This document shows, one piece after another, positions 43,399 through 55,016 of a stretch of 64,000 nucleotides of DNA (within the stretch, counting starts at the first letter, position 1; every line of letters begins with the position of its first letter). This stretch comes from Sphagnum magellanicum. Lineage: Eukaryota; Streptophyta; Sphagnopsida; Sphagnales; Sphagnaceae. The stretch is taken from positions 17,070,051-17,134,050 of the forward strand of contig CM038924.1 in NCBI GenBank assembly GCA_021904315.1, in the 5' to 3' direction. Made by a program: the position numbers and the translations under genes. The notes beneath the pieces were generated by a model that was given only the letters and a program-made list of their open reading frames with translations, was not told the origin of the DNA and did no database searches.

Positions 43399-45111
43399 CT
43401 ATATCAGCATGTTAGCATCAAATGGAACCAAGGCAGTCTCATCCACTTCAAAGCAAACAGTGCACCGAAGGTCTTGGAGCACATCTGCAATCAGAGAGCC
43501 TCGCAAGCGGTGGCTCAGAACAACGTGATGGAACCAGCCACAAGACTTCACGATGGCAACCACTCCTTCACCTTCAACCTGTCTGCAATAAGGAACCCGC
43601 AAACTTCGCAGCATCTGACACTTGCTCAAGTTCTCCAAGCCAATGTCTGTGACATTTGTGAAGGCAAGGCTGAGGTGAGACAGGCGAATGCAGTTTTGGG
43701 CAAGGTGATCAAGCCCCTCATCAGTGAGAAATGGGCATTGATCAAGTACAAGAGATTCCAAACCAGGAAACCGAGTCAAGACTCTCATGTTGGTGATTTT
43801 CTCACACTTTACTAGAGCTAGATGCTTCAGGTTTTGCATGCCACAAGCGATAGCACATAAGCTCACATCATCCACTCGGGTGTAGCTCAAGTCCAGAGAC
43901 AAGAGATGTCTGCAAGAGCCGATGGAAGAGAAACCAATTGCACTTGGACCTGCACAACCTTGAAGATCCAAGTACTCTAAACCTAAGTTCCCAGCTATCA
44001 ACATCTGGAGCTCCACATCCCGCACTCCTTTTGTGTACACTAAAGAAAGCCTCTTCAAGTCAAGCCCCAATAAGCCAATTCCGCCTTGTCCTGTGCTCAT
44101 GAAGTGACCAAGTGCGAGATCTGAGAGCGTTCTAGAGTGCACAATGCACATCAAAGCTGCCTCTGTGAGATTCACAGCCTCCAAATGCAGCTTTCGAAGA
44201 TTAGGGCAACGGACAAGCACACCGATCACGGCTGCATCGCTCAACGGCACCAATCGGCTGAGGCAAGAGAGCTCCACGAGATTCTTGTTAGCAGCCACAA
44301 TTGCAAGCAGAACCTCATCGAGGCTACCTCTTTGGTAGGTTTCGAAAGCCAGAGATTGCAGCGATGAGCAATGCACAAGCCCGGCAAGCTTTGCACTCTG
44401 GAACTTCAATGCGATCTCATGCAATTTCTTGCATCCTTTGGCCATAGCTTCTAATGCCATGTCGATGTTCAGTGAGCCGAGCTCCAGAACGAGTCTGAGA
44501 AGCTCTCGGCATCCACTGCCGAGCATGGCTAAACCTGATGGCGTAAACCTAGTCTCTCCCTTCAATGCAAGCTCTTGTAATCCTTGACAAGCAGCGATGG
44601 CTTCCAGAGCTCCATCACCTAAGCCCAAGCAGCTGTGCAGATGCAAAGAACGCAAAGCTCGACATCCCTGAAGCAGTGCCACAATACATGAGTCCCGGAG
44701 CAACGGAATGTTCGTCAAGGAAACATGGTCCAGCAACGACGACTGCGGGGGAGAAGAAGAACATTTCTTCACAAAGTGAGAAATTCCTGCATCCGTAAGC
44801 TTCGTCTGCGCTTGATCCAGATCGCCGATTTTCAGCCATCGCAGACGCGAAAAGGCAGAAGCCGCAAGCTCCAGGTCGCCATCCTCCAACTGGTTGCTAC
44901 AATACGACAAGTCCAAAGCCGTGACATGCCAGAACCGATTCAGTAACTGCGGCAAACATTCTCGCGACCGCAACACTAGCTTATGTGCTTCCCATGTCAC
45001 GGCTTCGTTCCACACTCTGCAAACCATCGCCGCCGCATGTCTATCCACACTGTTCTCCAACTTCTGCACAATTTGTGCAACTAAACCCCCGTCCCGCAAC
45101 GCCACATCCAT
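43399..45111 (-). CDS. F-box/LRR (RNI-like) protein
   Basis: Intronless gene for about 570 residues. The N-terminus (DGGLVAQIVQKLENSVDRHA, then AAMVCRVWNEAVTWEA) fits a divergent F-box, the Skp1-binding part of SCF ubiquitin ligases, though several consensus positions differ. The remainder is a run of cysteine-containing leucine-rich repeats (for example LRSLHLHSCLGLGDGALEAI, LEYLDLQGCAG, LKHLALVKCEKIT, LVLDQCPFLTDEGLDHLAQN), forming a substrate-binding solenoid. The target is unknown. The start is the ATG at 45111, giving MDVALRDGG; the open frame extends 27 codons further upstream without an ATG. A TTTATAA sequence (45294-45301, minus orientation) lies about 185 bp upstream. It could also be read as an LRR protein lacking a functional F-box. 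Confidence 0.85.
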   Translation of the reverse strand: MDVALRDGGLVAQIVQKLENSVDRHAAAMVCRVWNEAVTWEAHKLVLRSRECLPQLLNRFWHVTALDLSYCSNQLEDGDLELAASAFSRLRWLKIGDLDQAQTKLTDAGISHFVKKCSSSPPQSSLLDHVSLTNIPLLRDSCIVALLQGCRALRSLHLHSCLGLGDGALEAIAACQGLQELALKGETRFTPSGLAMLGSGCRELLRLVLELGSLNIDMALEAMAKGCKKLHEIALKFQSAKLAGLVHCSSLQSLAFETYQRGSLDEVLLAIVAANKNLVELSCLSRLVPLSDAAVIGVLVRCPNLRKLHLEAVNLTEAALMCIVHSRTLSDLALGHFMSTGQGGIGLLGLDLKRLSLVYTKGVRDVELQMLIAGNLGLEYLDLQGCAGPSAIGFSSIGSCRHLLSLDLSYTRVDDVSLCAIACGMQNLKHLALVKCEKITNMRVLTRFPGLESLVLDQCPFLTDEGLDHLAQNCIRLSHLSLAFTNVTDIGLENLSKCQMLRSLRVPYCRQVEGEGVVAIVKSCGWFHHVVLSHRLRGSLIADVLQDLRCTVCFEVDETALVPFDANMLI

Positions 45112-45293
45112 CTCTCTGTCTGAAGATCTCTCTCTCCTTCTCTCAACCCGCTCTGGCTTATTATTAGGCTTCTCAATTCGCTGTACAATCAAAATTTTCT
45201 GGCCGCGATCTCAAACGATTCTTCAACGCCATTGACATCGCCGCAGCTCCACCAGCAGCACAGTGCTGCACTCTTCCTTCCTTCCCAAAACCC

Positions 45294-45301
45294 TTATAAA
45301 G
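45294..45301 (-). promoter_or_regulatory. Candidate TATA box of F-box/LRR gene
   Basis: TTTATAAG on the minus strand, about 185 bp before the ATG, at a plausible distance for a ~150-nt leader. Sequence match only. Confidence 0.4.
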
Positions 45302-45322
45302 AAGGGGAAGCTCGCGACCTCG

Positions 45323-45882
45323 CAGCGCGGTCTGGACGACGAAATAAAACGCCACAATTATGTTGTTTTCGAAGGGAAGAAGAAGAAGAAGAGTGTTTTC
45401 TTAAAGAATTTTATGTTTGTAGCCAAAATGGCGATCGTTCGTAGGAAGCAGTGTGTTTTTTTGGTGCGAAACTTTGCCAAAATACGAAAATAAAATAAAA
45501 AAGAGAATATTTTGTCGCAAATTTCATTTTTTTAATTTAAATTTTCCAAAATTTCGGGTTTTAAAAAAAGAAAAAAAAATTCGCCACATTTGGACTGTGC
45601 TTTTAGTTTGGTAGCAGTTTTAAAACTAGTTTTAGTTTTTGAATTCGCCTTTTGGCGAGATGTTGCCAATAAAATAAAGGCTGAAGAAGAAGTCAAGGCG
45701 GTCTCGAAGACAAAGTAAAACGCCACATTTTTGTTTTCGAAGGTAAGAAGTAGTCAAGGCGGTCTCGGGGACAAAATAAAACGCCACATTTATCGCTTGA
45801 GTTTTGAAAGGGGAGAAGAAGCACGCACAGTCTCTCTCGGGGACAAAACAATAAAACGCCACATTTATCACTTGAGTTTGTG
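45323..45882. repeat. Dispersed/tandem ~60-70-bp repeat with AAAACGCCACAT core
   Basis: One copy (45325-45385) lies directly upstream of the F-box gene TATA. Three more are tandem at 45692-45752, 45753-45822 and 45823-45880, and a partial one is near 45,578. All share GGCGGTCTCG..GACAAAATAAAACG followed by CCACATTT; the first three continue with TTTTCGAAGG.AAGAAG-like sequence. On the minus strand the copies translate to repeated VAFYFV.ETAL peptides in overlapping frames, which looks incidental. Confidence 0.7.
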
Positions 45883-46025
45883 TATTGATGTTATATGGGC
45901 AATTTAATGCACAAGCAAATTGTATTATGGAATAGGCGAGAGAGGCTACCCATTACACCCGCAATTGTTACCAAAATGCCAATGAACATGAAATTTTCTT
46001 TTAAACTGTAGAATCTGCTACTCCA

Positions 46026-46157
46026 GACGTTAATGTCACGGAATGGTATTGCCCTTGCCAATTATGTTGGGTGCGTCACCTAGCTCATGCTAAGACTCAC
46101 CCAGTGTCTTACCCAACATTATGGGTGGGGGCTTGACCATTCCATAATACATTAACA
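46026..46157. mobile_element. Short foldback element, MITE-like
   Basis: About 47 bp on the left (GACGTTAATG...GGAATGGTATTGCCC...AATTATGTTGGGT) is an imperfect reverse complement of the right end (ACCCAACATTATGGGTGGGGGC...ACCATTCC...CATTAACATC). The spacer is ~36 bp. No coding potential. Confidence 0.55.
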
Positions 46158-47094
46158 TCTGTGATGAATGATTATGCCACTTTTTCTGTCTATGCTAAAA
46201 AAGCATAGTAGGCTGGATAATGTTGGTGCTCTTCAACCTGCCACTTGGACAATAATTCATAATCTTTTAGACAAGAAGATTATGCAAGGCACTCTTCTAA
46301 AAGATTATCAGTTTCAGAAAAAGTATGGACATTTTGTTTTCACACTCCCATATGGTCTTATGTTCCACTGACACTGTCATGATGTTGCCATGATGTTCCC
46401 ACAATGTTCACATGACATTCCCATGTTGTTCCCTGTTTGTTCCCACATCATTCTCAAAGTCATTTCATAGTGCATCATGATCATTCACCCAAGATGTTAA
46501 TGTAATGAAAAGAGTAAGTACATTGCTAAGCATTGTGTTTGGTGTGACCCAATGTTGGCTAGTTATAGGATTATAAACCTATCCATAGGATATACATAAG
46601 AAGAAATGAAAAATTCCTCTTAATATAAGGATATGCATCCGGATATTCCACCAATTTTCCTATATATTACAATTTATGCATTCATGAAATTTTTTCATTC
46701 ATTGTCGGATATGCATTTGCTAGTTTTCAAAATCATAGTAACATGTAGATATGTATAGTAGTTATATTAACAAGTTGAACATGTTAGTTCATTTGTAAAT
46801 AATTAAAAAAAAAGCTTATGGGAGAATTGAACTCCAATTTTTTGTAGAACTATGCCCATTGTAGTGCAAGTTGTTTGCAAAAAAACAAAGCAATATTAAC
46901 ACAAACAACAAACCACCCCAACCCCACAAAATAAAAGTTCAAGAAACCAAAAACCTTCAACAACTTGTTGAATTCCAAAAACTAGTCCATAAATCATTAA
47001 CTTGCCACATCAAACATAAAACTAAAGATCACTTGGTTAGTTGGACATGAATAACAGAAAGATAGTTTTTTAAAAATTTAGGGTTTAGGTGAAT

Positions 47095-48720
47095 TATCTA
47101 ATCTTTATCAATTTGCAACTTTTCGAAGTATTCAACTTTTTCGATTTGTTCATAATTATCTTTAGTTAAACCAATTTCAACCTTCAAATAATTTTTCAAG
47201 TTCATATTGGGTGTGCAATTTAGGTATGAGTTATTAAGCCAATTGTTGATGATAGTAATAATTTGGTCCAAATTTTGGACTTGTAAGCAAGAATGCCTCA
47301 AAGCTATCAAAACACTAGTTAGGTTGAACATTCTTTTAGTTTCAATTTGAAACCCTAAAATCCCAAAAACTTGTTTAGCAAAGAAGCCAACATTCTTAGA
47401 AATTGACCTTCATGGGTCTTCCACCACGCAAGTGGATCTGCACATATAGGTGGAGGTATAGCCAATCTCCGAAATAGATATGGTTCCCCAGTTGAAACAA
47501 CCAATTATGCTTAGATAAAAGGGTTTAACCTTTCAAAAATTGTCGTTAGAAGTGGGATCACTTCTTTCATATCATATTTAGATGCAAGGCAAATTGCATC
47601 CCCACGCCCCACATAATTCTCAACAACCCATAAAGATTTGTAATGGAGATCCAACATTAATGCAGCCAACATATTATGAACTTGACAAGAATCAAATGTT
47701 CTCAAAAATTATAAAAAACATTTGATCACCTTCATCACCTTTTACCACATGTTTTTGTTCAATATTTGGAATTTAACATCAAATTGGTCACATGTTTCAA
47801 TCCCATCAGCAAAAGAATCTAGTTGAAATTCCATAACCAGAATCAAATTGATTACAATCACTAAGGCATAAGATAACAATTAGTGTCCTCTAGATTGATT
47901 TAGTACACATGCAAACACCATTGGATTCAAACATGTAGAGATAGTTTTAGGATTGGCCCACACTTGGGCCTTTAGGATTTATTGTTGTAAACTCAATTTT
48001 TTAACTTGCTATAACACAACAAAATTGTTGCTTTGAATTCTAAAGTTTTTTCAAACATGATTACCTTGCTAACAAACCTTGTTTTGATGGGAATTTTTAG
48101 CTTCTAAGGCTACAACCCATTATTTATGTATGCCATTTTCTTGCTCATACTTCCTTTTCCCTCATTTCTTTGTCCATGTAATTGTTTTCTACAATGCAAC
48201 TTCAAAAATTTCACTTACCAAAGTTAATCCCATAAAAACCTTATCATCATTAGTTGTGTATTGGCAAACTTTAGACATGACATGCCAAAACAAATACATT
48301 CACACACTCACAAAATCACCAAAGGCTTGTGATCAATAATAAATCATAATGCCGTAGCCATGGATCCCAAATGTTTGCTTTCATCTTTCACAAAGGCAAG
48401 AACACAGTGGATTAGTCCAAAAATTTTCAACAAATAAAGTTACAAAGTTGTGGTAGTGCCACTAGTTTTTTTAATTTCCTATAATAACATGTCGTGGAAT
48501 TTAGCTTTCATCCAAATAATTAATCATTAATGCAAAAGTGTTTACACAACCTTTAGACATCCAAAGATCAAAGCTTGTAAAAATTGTGGTTGTAGTCTCA
48601 AGACTATGTAGCACATGCAAATCCATGGTCTTTTGAACCATTTTAAGCAGCACTTGTTCCATAAGATTTGAACAAGGAGGAAAATTGACATGAGGACATT
48701 GGCAAATAACTAACCTCCAT
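47095..48720 (-). pseudogene. hAT transposase pseudogene
   Basis: Minus-strand fragments follow hAT order. First LMEQVLLKMVQKTMDLHVL, then TSFDLWMSKGCVNTFALMIN with YLDES (about 48,508-48,577). VKDESKHLGSMATAL follows, with a cysteine-containing CICFGMSC block. Then CQVHNMLAALMLDLHYKSLW and AICLASKYDMKEVIPLL (47,511-47,705). Last is the C-terminal dimerisation region KNVGFFAKQVFGILGFQIET, KRMFNLTSVLIALRHSCLQV and NLDQIITIINNWLNNSYLNC (about 47,098-47,400). Many stops and frameshifts separate them. The N-terminal zinc finger is missing here; a related finger fragment is at 29,330-29,790. Inactive relic. Confidence 0.85.
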
Positions 48721-51700
48721 AGCTAAGTGTTTTCGCAGATTGACAAAATCTTGTATATTTTGCAAATGTAAATGATTGAATCTTTTAAAAACTATTGTAA
48801 TACTTCATCATCATCCTTGTAAGGATTTGTTTGAGCAGAAAATGTTATGATTACATACTTAAATAGTGTAGCCTTTTTATTCCTTGGTTGCTAATTATGA
48901 TTTATATCAAAATGGTTTATTATAACTATGTTAGTTAGTTTTAATTTTTCTTTTCAAGCAAATGAGCATGGGCAACATCAATATGAATGTTCATGGGAGT
49001 AATCTTGTTCATTTTATTTTATTTGTTTAGTATTTTATGTAAAATAGAGCTCTAGTTAGGAATGTTACCAATTTTTAATGGAATTGGTCTACATATGATG
49101 TGTTGCAACATTTCCGGGTTCTTGATATCAACAAGAGAATTGTCATTAATTGCAAAAAACCCCCAACAAATTGAGTTTTTATTGTTTGGTTTTCATTTAT
49201 GAGCTTGAATTGTAATAATTGTAAGATGTAGCTCATCACACTCTACAAGGTGGTTGTCATATTGCAAGTGGACATTTTCAACATCTAACAAGTTAGTTGT
49301 TGGGTTCCTACTTGTGATTATCCTCATCAACACCACCAACACTTTCAAGAACCACAACCTTATCTTCTTCTACCATGGATTTTTTTCAGCAACAAACAAA
49401 GAAATGACAACCAAGATTGATTAAATCAAAATAAAAAGGGCCAAAAGTTTTTTTAAAAAGGAAAGGAAAAACCGAGCTTGGAAATTTATTGATCAATTAG
49501 ACATTGCACGTGTGGACAAAAACTCACTCTTCATCAACTACCTCTAGTTGCAAAAGCGAATTGCAACATTCAGTGCTTGTAGTAGTCAAATGAAGTTTGA
49601 TCGCTAACTAAGCGATCAAAGAACAAAACCGAGAACTAACAAGTTAATTTCGACACTTTTGAGAAACTTGCAAATGACTAGAAAACAAACACAAGAAGGA
49701 AAAAAATAAAATTAGAAGTTTAGCATTTTTGAAAACCCTACAAACAACCAAAGAACAAACACATGAAGAAAAAAATGAATTTAGGAAACTACAACTCACT
49801 AAACGATCAAATATCAAAACTAGGAGGCAACAAGTAACAAGCGAATTCCAACCGAATTGACTAAATCAGGGTTGCTGAGTTCAAATCTAACATTTTTGGA
49901 CTTAATATTGTTATCCGTAAAGTCATGCTCTGTTGGGCCTGAGTTGCACCCCCTCATTTGTGATGCTTCATCCCCTCCTGGCTGTTGTCGGCAAAGTCAT
50001 GAAATTTTATTAAATAAGGGTTCGAGACTAAGGATTAAATGTGCGAGGCTCAAGAACATTTCTCTATATAGCTACAGCACACATAACGGCAACAGTGATT
50101 GGTTGAAAGCATTCAGGGAAAAAAGAAAGGACAGGGCATGAAACTCAGTTTAGCACCAAATTTGCTGCTAAACTGAGTTTCATGCCCTGTTGAAGCCCAG
50201 TGTACTTTACCTTGGGTGCTGGTTCACAACTACACTGGGATTGCCACCTTTTTGAGCTCTTAGTGGCTATATTTGAATCCATAGGTGATAGATACATTTG
50301 GAGTTGAGTCCCTGCTTTTGTCTTAAGACATGATGTTTTGAAAATTAGAAGTAATCCAAAAAAAAATTGGGATTTTTACCAAATTTTAAGCAAATTCATG
50401 TAATTTGTTGATAGGTATCAGTGTTTTTTCTTTTTCAAAATTTTGGTCATCTACAAGAGGACTTTGTCAAATTTGGCTACAAGTCAAAGAGGAAAATAGA
50501 AAAATTTAGGGATTCGTCCTATGTATATTGGCAATATGTTGGAAGTTGGAACCAAGTGTTTTTTTTAGCGCGAATTTCCACCTCTTTGCCTTTCGAGAAA
50601 ATGAAATGGAAATATTCTGTTGTTTATTCCAAGTAATAATTATTTTGAAAGGTTGAAATGATTATTTTTTGTAATTGATTTGAAGTTGAAATTGAGTGAT
50701 ATTCAATCTACATGATCAATACTTCTTATATCCATTATCTGAAAATTATGAATTTGGTTGTATTCCTTTCATAGTGATTAGTGATTGTCATTCATTAGCG
50801 ATTTTTTTTGGGTTGAATTTTTGCATCATGGCAGCAAAAGAAAATAGAATGGGAATATTGTGTCACTTACTCCTTGTTTTCTTGTCAAAAGTTTGTGAAG
50901 ATTTTTTTTAATTTTCAAAAGTGTCACCATGTTGGGACACTATTTTCAGTTTTGGGACAATGTTTCAAGGTTCGACAATTGGCACCTTTTTCAAAAATAT
51001 TGTCATCGGTAATGTGTTACAATAGAAAAGTAAAGAAAAATTCAAACACACACACACACACACACACACACAAATAATGATATATAAAATTGACAATTTG
51101 TCGAATATCAATACCATTTTGATATTATAATTTGTTTTGAAAATTTTATATCATTATATCATTTATCATACCAATGTAGGATAAACCATGTATGTGCCCA
51201 ACACATGTTGTTGTCACCCTTTTGTTGGAATTGGCAGAAGAACTAAACCATGGAATTAGTCTTTTGTTAGATCCAAAAATTGAAATTGGAATCATGAAAA
51301 AACATTATTGGACATGGAATCAAGTTTTTTAGGTAAGAAAGTTGAACTTGTTTGAAGTTAATAAATAGGCTAAACTTTATAGAATTTGTTAATTTTGTTT
51401 AATTATTGAACTCTGTACCTACATAGACCCCTAAACCCTCCCACTCATTTCTAGCTTATGATTCATGTGTGGGGTGGAGTCCCCAAGTGGGGGAGTCCCA
51501 AAATAAAGGGCATTTGTTAGTAAATTGGGGCCAAATAACAAGCCAAAAATGCTCAAAGTTGGCCACAAGTTTTTCCGGGCCTGAGTCCTAGTGGAAAATG
51601 GGCCCCAAGAGATTTCTACAAGTGTTCACAATTTTTTATTGGGCTCCACAAAAGGGTAAGTACCTGAGTAATATCAATGGTGTAGTTACTTTTGGCATGC

Positions 51701-53270
51701 CTTAAATTCAACACAAAGTGACCTCAAATTTAAGTTTCATATTCAATTGCTCCTCATTTTCAGGCCTACATTCTCATTGCTTTCAACCTTGTGCAAGTTG
51801 CATGAATGTTCCTTTTGTGTGCATGAGTTTCTTGTTGGCAATAAAATAGTGGTGAAGGTTTTAAAAATAAAAAAATAAAAAATTGAAACTCCAAACTAAT
51901 TCTAAGCCTAAGCCAATGGACCTCTGTTTTGGCAAAAGAATTATATCTAGTGTGCCCCAATCAAATGGGACTAGGCCTACATTTATTATCATTTTACATG
52001 AGCAAGCAAATATAATATGACTAGTGGCAACTTTGGACAATTTTGTTGTTGTTTTGGAGCCAATTTTTTATACTTCCACACATGTTCTTTGAGTTTCAAA
52101 AGCAAAGGAAATAATAATAATAATAATATTTCTGATTAATTTTTCAGGGATAGGAATTACTCAAAATTAGGTCTAAAAATTGCAAAATCAGCTCCATTGA
52201 ATTCTACTCATTTAGAGCTTTCCAACAGTATCAAGAGTGGGCCCCAATTTCTGAAAATTATTTATTTATTTATTTTATTGAATTTTCTTTGAAAGAAATG
52301 TTCAACATTCAATAACCTTTGCACTATGAGCCTAAATGCTATTGAACTACTACCTTGCTGCTCCCCTACTCATTGAGAGCTTTCCAATGGTACAAAGAGC
52401 ACAAGGAGGGGCGCCATGGCGGGGGTTTTTTCTGACGTATCTACTGGTAACAACCCACGGTTGAGTTATTAATAGGTAGAAACTGTGAATTGTTAGGAAG
52501 GAGGTGAAACATGCCTGTGAGCTAAGCAACCATCATGGTTAGAGCATACCCTGACGGCAGCAGGAAAATGCCATGTACACTACTTTTTGGATGAAGATTT
52601 GTAGAAAAACATTGTGAAACTGCTTGGGGACTGGGAAAAATGCTCCTGTCACCACGGCCCTGGTAGAGAGCTAGTAGTAGAAAATGACTCTTTCTCGTCA
52701 AGATAAATCACTCTTTCTCATTGGTTAACTACAATGATTGGCCCAGGTGGTAAGAGTTCAATAGTCTCTCACTTTTACAGTATTTCTTTTCAGGGTCGTG
52801 GGTGGGGATGGGGGAGAAACTAAACAGTGCACACTGCATGTGGTAAATACTGATAGAGGCCTGCTGTTAGGTAGAGAACTGGAAGCTAACAGAAAATTGT
52901 TCGCTGACGACTTACCATCCTGCATGGCGCACAGTACTGACGGCGTGCTGGTTGACTGGCGCCACAAGGAAGGAGAAAGAAGGCGACATCTTCGGCACAT
53001 GAAAGGAAAAGTGCCGCTCAACTCACGCATGATCATCAGTGCAGTGTTGTCAATCCACGTAATAGCTTCCTTTTTTGGGATGCCTTGTTGATGCGTCAGA
53101 TCGTAGCAAAATGCGGTAAACAAAGATACAAGCCAGAGACAAAAAAGCAGGCAAACTTGTCAGGGAAGAATGCCGACGACCCTTTTAAAATGTGCCTCAC
53201 AAAGTCTAAGCACGACAACAAGAAATTCAAGGAGATGGGTTTTGCAGGAGACCTGCAGATGTGTGCTTGA
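48721..53270. other. AT-rich intergenic DNA
   Basis: No recognised gene. A (CA)13 microsatellite lies at 51,047-51,072 and an (AAT)n tract near 52,105-52,127. From about 52,400 the DNA becomes more GC-rich toward the glucanase. Overlapping open frames at 52,758-53,123 (both strands) show no family features and no clear splice partners. Confidence 0.4.
50131..50190. repeat. Perfect 25-bp inverted repeat (hairpin)
   Basis: Positions 50131-50155 and 50166-50190 are exact reverse complements over 25 bp with a 10-nt spacer. The core is CATGAAACTCAG against CTGAGTTTCATG. Neither arm extends beyond these limits. The pairing is directly visible; function unknown. Confidence 0.85.
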
Positions 53271-53277
53271 TATAAAT
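53271..53277 (+). promoter_or_regulatory. TATA box of GH17 gene
   Basis: TATAAAT lies 102 bp upstream of the start codon, the right distance for a ~70-nt leader. Confidence 0.6.
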
Positions 53278-53372
53278 ATTTTGAGAATTCATTGGGTTGT
53301 GAGAATTCTTTGTGCTCTGATAATAATAAGTTTCTGGAGTGAAGCTGTTTTGCCAGTGAAGTTGTAGTACTC

Positions 53373-55016
53373 ATGGCGAGGAGAAGCAGCTGTAGTAGTG
53401 GAAGCTGCTGGACATTTGGATCTTCTTCATATTCACTAGTCTCTTTGATGCTGAAGAATTGCATTGGAGGTTTGGTGCTTTGGCACCTCCTCGTGTGCTT
53501 CCATTGCACAGTCGGTATGTACATCTTGTTGGATGCTTGAGATCAGTTTCTGATGAAAATTGTGAGTTTTTTTTGTGATGAATATGGTGAGTTCTTTTCT
53601 GATGGGTTGAGTGGAAGGTCTTCTGTAACACAAAGGATTTGTACATACCATGCAGTGGAAGGAGCGATCGGAGTGAACTATGGTCTTGTGGCGGATAACT
53701 TGCCGCAGCCGACGGTGGTGGCAAACCTGGTGCAGACACTTGGCATCAAGAACGTGAAGATTTATGATACGAATCCGACGGTGCTCAGTGCGTTTGCAAA
53801 CACGGGTATTTCCGTCATCATTGCTGTCCCAAATGATGAAATCGTTTCTCTCGCAAGCAGTCCTTCTGCCGCTCTCACTTGGGTCCAGACCAATGTCAAG
53901 AATTTCTTCCCTGCCACACAAATCACTTACATTGTGGTCGGAAATGAGGTACATAATCAACTATCTCTGTAACAAAACGAAAATACTGGATTCATAACTT
54001 GGCAATCTTGGGATTCTCTGGAATTTTGTTTTTAATAACACGAGATTCTTAACTTGACAATTTTGGATTTCTGTGGGAAAAAAAAGAAGAGATTTGTAAC
54101 TTTGGCAATTTTGAGGTTTCATGAAAAAAATTAAAAGTATGCAACTGTTTAAGCAACTATAACAACCCTTTCGAGTTCAATTGATATGCAACTAGGCATA
54201 TAAGCATCTAGTGATCCTGCTCTAAATTAGGGTATGAACTCTGATGACGTTTTGCAACTCTTTGTTTCTTATAATCAGGTTCTCAGTGGCGACTCGTCAA
54301 TCTGGCCATCACTTGTGCCAGCCATGCAGCAAATCTACTCAGCTCTCCGCTTTTATAGCTTGGATACCAACATCAAAGTCTCAACGCCACATTCACTCGG
54401 GGTATTGACAGCTAATTCATTCCCACCCTCAGCCGGCGTTTTTCAACCTAACATCGCAACATCCATCATGGCTCCTCTTTTGAGTTTTTTGAGCTCCACC
54501 CAATCTCCTTTCATGATCAATGCATATCCCTACATCGCTTATCGTAATGACGGGGGCCAGAACATTGCACTCAACTATGCCTTGATTGAGCCTGGTGCTG
54601 TTGGGATCACGGATTCGAATTCAGGGCTTCACTATTCATCCTTGATAGATGCCATGCTTGATACTACCATCTATGCAATGAAGGCTTTGAATTTCAATAA
54701 CATCCCATTGATCCTCACCGAGAGTGGGTGGCCTTCACAAGGTGACCCGGATGAAATTGGTGCTAGTGTGGCAAATGCTGAGATCTACAACAACAATTTA
54801 GTCAGGCATGTTACTGTTGCACAGCCTTTGGGAACCCCCCTTCGACCTGGCGTCGAAATTGACACCTACATTTTTGCCTTGTTCAACGAGGATCTTAAGC
54901 CAGGAGCAACTTCAGAGCGAAATTTTGGTCTTTACTATCCCAATTTGACTCAAGTTTATCCCATCAATCTGAATCCGGCTTCTTCTCAGTTTTCAACAAA
55001 TTTAGCATTAAGTTAG
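53373..55016 (+). CDS. Glucan endo-1,3-beta-D-glucosidase (GH17)
   Basis: Secreted beta-1,3-glucanase that cleaves callose or fungal-type beta-1,3-glucans in the wall or apoplast. Three exons: 53373-53514, 53656-53948 and 54279-55016. The first junction is phase 1 (G|TG), the second phase 0; all are GT-AG. The product is 390 residues. A long N-terminus with a hydrophobic stretch at about residues 31-46 should be the signal peptide. The mature part starts near IGVNYGLVADNLP (52-64). The general acid Glu145 lies in VVGNE, exactly at the end of exon 2. The nucleophile Glu293 lies in LTESGWPS, and YIFALFNEDLKPG follows. The C-terminus ends shortly after the catalytic domain, with no X8/CBM43 domain and no GPI-type hydrophobic tail. 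The first intron falls at the signal peptide, as in many plant GH17 genes. The precise role (defence or development) cannot be told. Confidence 0.94.

Noticed and set aside
46168..46371. 67-codon plus frame (…KKHSRLDNVGALQPATW…)
   Set aside because: I first suspected a transposase C-terminus but could match no conserved block.
52758..53123. 121- and 97-codon overlapping frames upstream of the glucanase
   Set aside because: Both strands are open, which reflects composition; no recognised motif and no junction to the glucanase exons.
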